From an uncultured Burkholderiales bacterium (GTDB taxonomy: Bacteria > Pseudomonadota > Gammaproteobacteria > Burkholderiales > Burkholderiaceae_C), in the NCBI GenBank assembly GCA_903856875.1, contig CAIODE010000014.1, positions 1-6,908 on the forward strand: a stretch of DNA of 6,908 bases, read 5' to 3'. The position numbers and the translations under genes are program-made. Positions 1 to 5,480 of the stretch are shown piece after piece. Each line of letters starts with the position of its first letter. Position 1 is the first letter of the stretch. The notes under the pieces are model-generated. The model had not been told where the DNA came from, did no database searches, and saw only the letters and a program-made list of their open reading frames with translations.

Positions 1-161
1 ATCCCGAATTCAAAGGCTTGAGTGTGTGCACTGGCATGGGTGCAAGAGGCATCAGTTGGTCGGTGTTGTGCGGTGAACTGTTGGCGGCGCATTTGAACCA
101 CGAGCCTTTGCCCATGGCCGCCTCATTGGCCAAGCTGATGGCGGCCTCAAGATTTGGCTGA
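1..161 (+). CDS. mnmC: C-terminal fragment of MnmC-like FAD-dependent tRNA-modification oxidoreductase (5' end outside window)
   Basis: The frame beginning at base 3 is open to a TGA at 159-161 and gives 52 residues. The segment TGMGARGISWSVLCGELLAA followed by HEPLPM resembles, from memory, the end of the MnmC FAD-oxidase domain, where a G-SRGL-W/S-x3-AE-LAA block is followed by EPLP and a short tail. In the family this C-terminal domain oxidatively removes the carboxymethyl group from cmnm5(s2)U34 of tRNA, and an N-terminal methyltransferase domain completes mnm5(s2)U. Only the last helix region is visible, so neither the FAD-binding motif nor the methyltransferase half can be confirmed. 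A stand-alone DAO-family oxidase is the main alternative. The gene converges on the minus-strand binding-protein gene; the stops are 2 nt apart, with no room for a terminator between them. Confidence 0.75.
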   Translation, partial: PEFKGLSVCTGMGARGISWSVLCGELLAAHLNHEPLPMAASLAKLMAASRFG

Positions 162-163
162 GT

Positions 164-1372
164 TCATTGCTGTGCAGCAGCAGGTCTGCGAGACTTCACA
201 TAGGCATCGGTAGGCTGGTAGTTTTTGCCATCGGCATAACGCCATTGCGTCATGCTGCCTTGGTTGCCACGCACATCCAGCTTGCCCACATAAGCCCCCA
301 TGGTGGACTGCTGATCGATGGCCCGAAACTCTGCAGGGCCAAAGGGTGTGCTGAATTTCAGACCGCGCATGGCCAACACCAGCTTCTCGTTGTCAGTGCT
401 CCCTGCTTTTTTAATGGCCGCAAAAATAGCTTGCATGGTGGCATAGCCCACAACAGATCCCACCTTTGGATTTTCTCTGAATTTTTTGTAATAGTTGGCA
501 GCAAAAGAAGCATGCTCCTTGGTGTCAATTTGGTCCCAAGGATAGCCCGTCACAATCCAACCTTTGGGCGTTTCATCTTTCAAGACCTCGAGGTATTCGG
601 GCTCGCCAGACAACATAGAAACCACGGGTAACTTGGGGAAAATGCTGCGCTGATTGCCCTCACGAACCAGCTTGGCCAAATCTGCACCGAAGGTCACGTT
701 AAAAATAGCGTCCGGCTTGCTCTGCATGAGGGCACTCAAACTGCTGCCTGCATCAATTTTTCCAAGTGCGGGCCACTGCTCGCCCACAAACTCCACATCG
801 GGTCGCTTGGCTTTTAACAACTCTTTGAAGCTGGCTACAGCGCTTTGTCCATATTCGTAATTGGGCGCCAAGGTGGCCCAACGCTTGGCTGGCATCTTGG
901 CAGCCTCCTCCACCAACATAGCAGCTTGCATGTAAGTGCTGGGACGCAAACGGAATGTGTAACGATTGCCTTTCTCCCAGACGATGGCGTCAGTGAGCGG
1001 CTCGCTGGCCACAAAAAGTCGTTTGGTTTTACCGGCATGATCGGCCAAAGCCAAGCCCACATTGGATAAAAAACCACCAGCCAACACATCCACTTTTTCT
1101 TGGCTGATCAACTCAATGGCGTGACGCAAAGCATCTTCGGGCTTACCGGCGTCATCTCGCGCAATCACTTCCACCTTGCGACCCAGCAAGCCACCACTGG
1201 CATTGATTTCTTCAACGGCCAATTGCCAGCCCTGTTTGTAGGGTTGTGTGAACTGAGGAATGGCCGAATAGCTGTTGATTTCACCAATGCGAATGGGTGT
1301 TTGCGCGTTCACAGACACGGTCAACACGGCAGCCAACGCCACCACCCAAGCTTTCAATGAACAAGACTTCAT
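164..1372 (-). CDS. Periplasmic substrate-binding protein of a branched-chain amino acid/amide-type ABC transporter
   Basis: The product is 402 residues. Residues 1-23 form a Sec signal peptide: a basic start (MKSCSLK), a hydrophobic core (AWVVALAAVLTVSV), and likely cleavage after VNA before Q24. No lipobox cysteine follows, so a soluble periplasmic protein is expected. The mature part has the type I periplasmic-binding-protein pattern of the Peripla_BP_6/LivJK group: IRIGEINSYSA at the start, then GWQLAVEEINASGGLLGRKV (about 48-67), an acidic turn (ARDDAGKPEDA), and a VDVLAGG strand near 94-100. The ligand cannot be deduced; the family takes amino acids, amides, urea and aromatic acids. The start is supported by GAGGAG (1379-1384, minus strand) six bases before the ATG. 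No permease or ATPase gene is adjacent: the neighbour downstream is mnmC-like, and the neighbour upstream is the divergent cys operon. The promoter must lie in the shared 1373-1568 region, which suggests but does not prove a sulfur-linked role. Confidence 0.9.
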   Translation of the reverse strand: MKSCSLKAWVVALAAVLTVSVNAQTPIRIGEINSYSAIPQFTQPYKQGWQLAVEEINASGGLLGRKVEVIARDDAGKPEDALRHAIELISQEKVDVLAGGFLSNVGLALADHAGKTKRLFVASEPLTDAIVWEKGNRYTFRLRPSTYMQAAMLVEEAAKMPAKRWATLAPNYEYGQSAVASFKELLKAKRPDVEFVGEQWPALGKIDAGSSLSALMQSKPDAIFNVTFGADLAKLVREGNQRSIFPKLPVVSMLSGEPEYLEVLKDETPKGWIVTGYPWDQIDTKEHASFAANYYKKFRENPKVGSVVGYATMQAIFAAIKKAGSTDNEKLVLAMRGLKFSTPFGPAEFRAIDQQSTMGAYVGKLDVRGNQGSMTQWRYADGKNYQPTDAYVKSRRPAAAQQ

Positions 1373-1378
1373 TTCACA

Positions 1379-1384
1379 CTCCTC
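1379..1384 (-). promoter_or_regulatory. Ribosome binding site of the substrate-binding protein gene
   Basis: The minus strand reads GAGGAG followed by six bases (TGTGAA) and the ATG at 1372-1370. This is the clearest Shine-Dalgarno sequence in the window and fixes the start of the binding-protein gene. Confidence 0.8.
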
Positions 1385-1454
1385 AAAAACGAAACTGTAT
1401 CAGCAAGCCAAAACCCAGTCACTTTGGAGACTTTAAGGCGGCTCACAGACCCCT

Positions 1455-1469
1455 CTTATGATCAATAAG
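1455..1469. promoter_or_regulatory. LysR-type dyad CTTAT-N5-ATAAG, candidate CysB site
   Basis: CTTAT (1455-1459) and ATAAG (1465-1469) are perfect reverse complements around GATCA. The layout contains the T-N11-A spacing of LysR-family operators. The centre at 1462 is about 63 bases before the putative cysI transcription start near 1525, a normal position for an activator recognition site. AATAAG at 1464-1469 recurs at 1485-1490, a spacing of 21 bases or about two helical turns, so a regulator could contact both from one face. Assignment to CysB is by pathway context only. Confidence 0.4.
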
Positions 1470-1477
1470 CATATATG

Positions 1478-1498
1478 TCAAACGAATAAGTAGTTTGA
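1478..1498. promoter_or_regulatory. Dyad TCAAAC-N9-GTTTGA, candidate regulator site near the cysI promoter
   Basis: TCAAAC (1478-1483) and GTTTGA (1493-1498) are perfect reverse complements separated by GAATAAGTA. The centre at 1488 would lie near -37 relative to a start at about 1525, which is where LysR-type activators contact the promoter. The 8-bp palindrome CATATATG sits immediately upstream at 1470-1477. Confidence 0.4.
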
Positions 1499-1568
1499 TT
1501 TGGCATAAAGAAGCCTTAAAGTCCAACCCTTATTTGGCTTGGCCAAAGCATTCACACCTATCTCAGAG

Positions 1569-3368
1569 ATGTACCAATACACAGAATTCGACCGCCAGTT
1601 TGTCAAACTGCGCGCGGCCCAGCACAGAGACCAACTAGAGCGCTGGCAAAAAGGCCAATTGGCCGACGAGGAGTTTCGCCCTCTGCGCCTTCAAAACGGC
1701 TGGTACGTACAGCGCTATGCGCCCATGCTGCGCGTGGCCGTGCCGTATGGTGAAATTTCAAGCCAGCAATTAAGCGTGTTGGCCCAAATTGCCAAAGAAT
1801 ACGACAAGCCCGACAAGGAACTTTTTGCAAAAGCACAAGCCAAGCAAGATTTATTGCCCGGCAAATCTCCTCGGCTCATTAAAGGCTACGGCCACTTCAC
1901 CACCCGTCAAAACGTTCAGTTCAATTGGATCCCGTTGGACAAATCAGCCGACGTGATGGACCTCTTGGCCACCGTGGACATGCATGGCATTCAGACCAGT
2001 GGCAATTGCATTCGCAACATCACCACCGATGAATTAGCGGGTGTAGCCATTGACGAAGTGGTCGACCCTCGGCCCTATGCAGAAATTTTGCGACAGTGGA
2101 GCACCCTGCACCCTGAGTTTGCATTTTTGCCACGCAAGTTCAAGATAGCCATCACTGGCGCCACAGAAGACCGCGCTGCCATTGGCTGGCACGACGTGGG
2201 TTTGCAGCTTGTTAAAAAAACCCAGGGCGAAGTGGGCTTCAAAGTCTGGGTGGGCGGTGGCATGGGGCGCACACCTGTCATTGGTACCTTGGTTCGTGAG
2301 TTCTTGCCATGGCAGCACATCATGAACTACTTGGAAGCTGTTGTCCGCGTTTACAACCGTTGGGGTCGCCGTGACAACCTCTACAAAGCCCGTATCAAAA
2401 TTTTGGTCAAGGCCGAAGGTCAGCGTTACATCGATGAGGTTGAATCTGAATTCAAAGAGATCGTGAATACCGACGGTGGCCCTCACACCATCAGCCAAGC
2501 CGAATTTGATCGGGTTGCAGCTTGCTTTGTAGAACCCGAATTAACCTCACAAGCTTTCGTTGCCTCTTCATCACAATCGGCCAACAGCAACACACAAGAC
2601 CCTGCTTTCCAACGTTGGTTGAAGCAAAACGTTGTGCCACACAAAAATCCAGCATTGCGCGCAGTCACGCTGTCCTTCAAACGCTTGGGCTTGGCACCGG
2701 GCGATGCAACCGCCGAGCAACTTGAAGCCTCTGCTCACTTGGTGGCCCAGTATTCACGCGGTGAAGCCCGAGTCACACACTCACAAAATTTGGTCCTGCC
2801 TTGGGTACAAGAATCTCACCTGTTCGACTTGTGGCAAGAGGCCAAGGCCTTGGGATTTGCCAACCCCAACATTGGCTTGTTGAACGACATGATTGCTTGC
2901 CCCGGCGGCGATTACTGCGCCTTGGCCAATGCACGCGCCATTCCTGTTGCAGCTGCCATTTCAGAACGCTACCAAGATTTGGATGAGCTCGACGACTTAG
3001 GCCCCATCGACTTGCACATCAGCGGCTGCATCAATTCGTGTGGCCACCACCATAGCGGCCACATTGGCATTTTGGGTGTCGACAAAGATGGCAAAGAATG
3101 GTACCAAGTCACTTTAGGTGGCTCTGATGGTTCTGCACTGTCAGGGACAGCTGGGGCTGGCAAAGTGGTCGGCCCATCGTTCTCAGCTGCCGAGGTACCC
3201 GAGGTCATTGAAGCCGTGATCAACAAGTACCTTGAACTTCGCGCACCAACAGGCAAAAACCAAAACGGCCGCGCAGAATATTTCATTGAAACTTTGAGAC
3301 GTGTCGGTCAAGACAGCTTCAAAGCGGCTGCCAATTCTGTCCGTCACTCTGAACCTGCAATCGCTTGA
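1569..3368 (+). CDS. cysI: Assimilatory sulfite (nitrite/sulfite) reductase hemoprotein CysI
   Basis: The 599-residue product catalyses six-electron reduction of sulfite to sulfide in the cytoplasm. It has the duplicated ferredoxin-like plus siroheme domain layout of the family. The first half contains MLRVAVPYG, FTTRQNVQFNW and SGNCIRN, then the GGGMGRTP block. A Gln/Ser/Asn-rich linker (SSSQSANSNTQ) lies before the second half. The siroheme/4Fe-4S ligands are present as C444-P-G-G-D-Y-C450 and C487-I-N-S-C491, followed by GHHHSGHIGILG. Length is close to E. coli CysI (about 570). I prefer the ATG at 1569, because MYQYTEFDRQF is the usual N-terminus in betaproteobacterial homologues as I recall them. 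An in-frame TTG at 1539 would add ten residues, and neither start has a good ribosome binding site. It is the first gene of the operon. No cysJ flavoprotein is visible. A dedicated nitrite-reducing role cannot be excluded from sequence, but the neighbours indicate sulfite. Confidence 0.95.
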   Translation: MYQYTEFDRQFVKLRAAQHRDQLERWQKGQLADEEFRPLRLQNGWYVQRYAPMLRVAVPYGEISSQQLSVLAQIAKEYDKPDKELFAKAQAKQDLLPGKSPRLIKGYGHFTTRQNVQFNWIPLDKSADVMDLLATVDMHGIQTSGNCIRNITTDELAGVAIDEVVDPRPYAEILRQWSTLHPEFAFLPRKFKIAITGATEDRAAIGWHDVGLQLVKKTQGEVGFKVWVGGGMGRTPVIGTLVREFLPWQHIMNYLEAVVRVYNRWGRRDNLYKARIKILVKAEGQRYIDEVESEFKEIVNTDGGPHTISQAEFDRVAACFVEPELTSQAFVASSSQSANSNTQDPAFQRWLKQNVVPHKNPALRAVTLSFKRLGLAPGDATAEQLEASAHLVAQYSRGEARVTHSQNLVLPWVQESHLFDLWQEAKALGFANPNIGLLNDMIACPGGDYCALANARAIPVAAAISERYQDLDELDDLGPIDLHISGCINSCGHHHSGHIGILGVDKDGKEWYQVTLGGSDGSALSGTAGAGKVVGPSFSAAEVPEVIEAVINKYLELRAPTGKNQNGRAEYFIETLRRVGQDSFKAAANSVRHSEPAIA

Positions 3369-3385
3369 ACTGCCTTGAAATTAAT

Positions 3386-3769
3386 ATGAAAATTCTTTCT
3401 TTCAACGAGCACAACACCTCAGCATCAGACGCTGGCGTCATTTGCATGGCCAACGACGCAGATCCGCGCGCGGTGTCACTGGAGGGTGTCAAGCGCATCG
3501 ATTTGCACTTCCCAAAATTCACCGATGGCCGTGCTTACAGCCAAGCTTTTTTACTGCGCCGTCGCCTTGGCTTCCAAGGTGAAATTCGCGCAACAGGCGA
3601 TGTACTCATCGACCAATTGGTGTCCATGTCACGGACGGGTTTTGATGTGGCCGTATTGCGCGATGGCTTAGATGCCAGCGCAGCCCAACGTCAGTTCGAG
3701 CGCTTCCCAGCTTTCTACCAAGGTTCAGCAATCGACACAAAACCCTTGTTCGCAAAGACGGTCGCATGA
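3386..3769 (+). CDS. DUF934 family protein of the sulfate assimilation operon
   Basis: The 127-residue soluble protein carries the DUF934 (COG3749) signature: DLHFPKFTDGRAYS at 39-52, LLRRRLGFQGEIRATGDVLIDQL (about 56-78), then MSRTGFD. There is no signal peptide or membrane segment. Its only cysteine (C20) lies outside the conserved core, so a metal or redox-cysteine site is unlikely. The family has no established activity, although databases often label it an oxidoreductase probably involved in sulfite reduction because of its place beside cysI. Here it lies 17 nt after cysI and overlaps cysH by four bases (ATGA), which implies co-translation. An alternative TTG start at 3365 overlaps the cysI stop and adds seven residues; the ATG gives the more natural N-terminus. 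Ribosome binding sites are weak for both. An accessory or assembly role for the reductases is inference. Confidence 0.9.
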   Translation: MKILSFNEHNTSASDAGVICMANDADPRAVSLEGVKRIDLHFPKFTDGRAYSQAFLLRRRLGFQGEIRATGDVLIDQLVSMSRTGFDVAVLRDGLDASAAQRQFERFPAFYQGSAIDTKPLFAKTVA

Positions 3770-4527
3770 GCGTGTCGACAGTCAGCATTGGCGGGTCAAA
3801 ACATCAGCCCAATGCCATCCAATTGCATGCAAAGCCAAGCGCCACATTCCCAGAGAAAGTGGCAGAAAGCTTGGCACTGCTCCAACAAGCTGTTGCTAAT
3901 TTCAGTCCCGTCACTCAGGCCTCAAGCTTGGGCGCCGAAGACGTCGTCATCACACACCTGATTAACCACAATGACCTGAACATTCCAATATTTGTCTTGG
4001 AAACAGGTGCACTGCACCGCGAAACTTTGGCACTGCTCGAGCGCACGCAAGCGCATTCTCAAGCGCCTGTGAATGTCTATCGTCCCGTCACAGAAAAAGT
4101 CATTGCTTTCGTTAAATCGCACGGTCAAGACGCCATGTACGAAAGCCTTGATCTGCGCAAAGCCTGCTGCCAAGTGCGCAAGCTTCAGCCTTTGGCAGAA
4201 GCTTTAAAAGGCCAAAGGGCATGGGTCACTGGTTTGCGACGTGAGCAATCGAGAAATCGGGCTGAAGTGCCATTGATTGACCGTACCGACGAGGCTGCTA
4301 AAAACCAAATCAAACTTAACCCTTTAGCCAACTGGACATGGGGTGATGTGTGGCACTACATCGCAGATAACCAGGTGGACTACAACCCTCTGCACGACCA
4401 GTTTTTCCCAAGCATTGGCTGTGCGCCTTGCACGCGCGCCATCAGTCTAGGCGAAGAGTTTCGTGCTGGTCGCTGGTGGTGGGAAGACGAAACTGCCAAA
4501 GAGTGCGGCTTGCACGCAAAGAATTAA
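3766..4527 (+). CDS. cysH: Assimilatory APS reductase (CysH family, iron-sulfur type)
   Basis: The 253-residue cytoplasmic enzyme reduces adenylyl sulfate to sulfite and AMP using thioredoxin or glutaredoxin. SSLGAEDVVITHLI, near residues 53-66, is the PP-loop-derived nucleotide-binding region. The cluster ligands are C134-C135 (RKACCQVRK) and C219-A-P-C222. The nucleophilic cysteine is C247 in the terminal ECGLH, preceded by RWWWED. In this family the CC...CXXC pattern marks a 4Fe-4S enzyme that accepts APS, whereas PAPS-only enzymes such as E. coli CysH lack the cluster cysteines. Sulfite can therefore be made without APS kinase, and no cysC lies in the window. The start overlaps the DUF934 stop as ATGA. 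The first 30 or so residues are variable and match no motif I know. Some cluster-bearing enzymes also take PAPS, so strict APS specificity is inference. Confidence 0.95.
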   Translation: MSVSTVSIGGSKHQPNAIQLHAKPSATFPEKVAESLALLQQAVANFSPVTQASSLGAEDVVITHLINHNDLNIPIFVLETGALHRETLALLERTQAHSQAPVNVYRPVTEKVIAFVKSHGQDAMYESLDLRKACCQVRKLQPLAEALKGQRAWVTGLRREQSRNRAEVPLIDRTDEAAKNQIKLNPLANWTWGDVWHYIADNQVDYNPLHDQFFPSIGCAPCTRAISLGEEFRAGRWWWEDETAKECGLHAKN

Positions 4528-4535
4528 AGACAATC

Positions 4536-5480
4536 ATGAACGCACGCACTGAACCTGAACTGCTCCATCATTTAAGCAACGCACACCTTGACGCGCTTGA
4601 AGAAGAAACCATCTTCATCCTGCGCGAAGTAGCAGCTGCCTTCGAGCACCCTACTTTGCTTTTTTCTGGCGGCAAAGACTCATTGGTTATGCTCAAGTGC
4701 GCAGAAAAAGCCTTTGTTGACACACACAAAGGCGGCCACATTCCCTACCCCTTGCTCATGATTGACACGGGTCACAACTTCAAAGAAGTGACCGACTTTC
4801 GAGATTTTCGCGCCAATGAATTAGGTGCTGAACTGATCGTACGAAGTGTAGAAAATTCCATGAAACGCGGTACTGTGCGTTTGGCCCATCCTGGTGAATC
4901 ACGAAACGTGCATCAGTCGGTCACACTGCTCGAAGCCATTGAAGAATTCAAGTTCGATGCCCTAATTGGCGGCGCGCGCCGTGATGAAGAAAAAGCCCGT
5001 GCCAAAGAACGCATCTTTAGCCATCGCGACAGCTTTGGCCAATGGCAGCCCAAATCACAACGACCCGAGCTGTGGTCTTTGTTCAACACCAAATTGCAAC
5101 CAGGCGAGCACTTCCGAGTGTTCCCCATTTCCAATTGGACCGAGCTCGATGTGTGGCAATACATTGCCCGCGAAAACATTGCCCTGCCATCCATTTACTA
5201 CACCCACAAACGAGAAGTGGTTGATCGGCGCGGTTTGTTGGTGCCGGTCACAGAACTCACACCGCTCAAGGATGGCGAGACCCTTCAAGTGCGAGATGTT
5301 CGCTTTCGCACCGTGGGCGACATCACTTGCACTTGCCCTGTAGATAGCACCGCCACCACACCTGAAGAGATTGTGATTGAAACATTGGCCGCCGATGTGA
5401 GTGAACGCGGCGCCACGCGCATGGACGACAAGACCTCTGAAGCTTCCATGGAAAAACGCAAAAAAGACGGGTATTTCTAA
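4536..5480 (+). CDS. cysD: Sulfate adenylyltransferase small subunit CysD (ATP sulfurylase catalytic subunit)
   Basis: The 314-residue product activates sulfate with ATP to APS and pyrophosphate in complex with CysN. The PP-loop SGGKDS is at residues 44-49 (LLFSGGKDSLVML). Other family blocks follow in order: MIDTGHNFKEVTDFRD, GGARRDEEKARAKER, FPISNWTELDVWQYI, and the characteristic C-terminal KRKKDGYF. Length is slightly above E. coli CysD (302). The ATG at 4536 gives the family-like N-terminus (LSNAHLDALEEETIFILREV). The frame stays open upstream into cysH, but those extra 36 codons look like an out-of-frame shadow. The gene begins eight bases after the cysH stop, and its stop overlaps the cysN start by one base (TAATG). 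That fits stoichiometric coupling of the two subunits. Confidence 0.97.
   Translation: MNARTEPELLHHLSNAHLDALEEETIFILREVAAAFEHPTLLFSGGKDSLVMLKCAEKAFVDTHKGGHIPYPLLMIDTGHNFKEVTDFRDFRANELGAELIVRSVENSMKRGTVRLAHPGESRNVHQSVTLLEAIEEFKFDALIGGARRDEEKARAKERIFSHRDSFGQWQPKSQRPELWSLFNTKLQPGEHFRVFPISNWTELDVWQYIARENIALPSIYYTHKREVVDRRGLLVPVTELTPLKDGETLQVRDVRFRTVGDITCTCPVDSTATTPEEIVIETLAADVSERGATRMDDKTSEASMEKRKKDGYF

Larger units (their letters stand above)
1429..1523. repeat. 11-bp perfect inverted repeat bracketing the divergent operator region
   Basis: GACTTTAAGGC at 1429-1439 is the exact reverse complement of GCCTTAAAGTC at 1513-1523, with 73 bases between the arms. Farther out, CAAGCCAAA (1404-1412) is the reverse complement of TTTGGCTTG (1533-1541), so the two transcription directions share two blocks in the same order with different gaps (16 and 9 bases). 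The arms could be matching core-promoter or leader sequences, or the remains of an inverted duplication. Confidence 0.7.
1373..1568. promoter_or_regulatory. Divergent regulatory region between the binding-protein gene and the cys operon
   Basis: This noncoding stretch must contain promoters for both the minus-strand binding-protein gene and the plus-strand cysI operon. It is AT-richer than its flanks around 1455-1510. It contains an outer inverted repeat (GACTTTAAGGC at 1429-1439, GCCTTAAAGTC at 1513-1523). Inside that lie a CTTAT-N5-ATAAG dyad (1455-1469), the palindrome CATATATG (1470-1477) and a TCAAAC-N9-GTTTGA dyad (1478-1498). No strong sigma-70 -35/-10 pair is seen in the cysI direction. 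That fits an activator-dependent promoter, and CysB, the LysR-type regulator of sulfate assimilation, is the expected candidate by analogy. A poor plus-strand -10 candidate, CTTAAA at 1515-1520, would place transcription start near 1525. A weak minus-strand -10-like GATACA lies at 1401-1396. All promoter positions are inference. Confidence 0.6.

Noticed and set aside
167..631. Plus-strand 154-codon open frame opposite the binding-protein gene
   Set aside because: It is antisense to a well-supported gene, has no recognisable domain and no ribosome binding site; it is a shadow of codon bias.
1429..1523. Invertible (phase-variable) promoter flanked by inverted repeats
   Set aside because: No invertase gene is visible, the arms are short, and inversion would yield a nearly equivalent layout; shared promoter elements explain it better.
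2034..2498. Minus-strand 154-codon open frame inside cysI
   Set aside because: It lies antisense to the conserved core of CysI and resembles no protein family I know.
4428..4535. N-terminal extension of cysD into the cysH coding region
   Set aside because: The extra 36 codons overlap the conserved CXXC-to-C247 part of CysH in another frame, and family-like CysD sequence begins at 4536.
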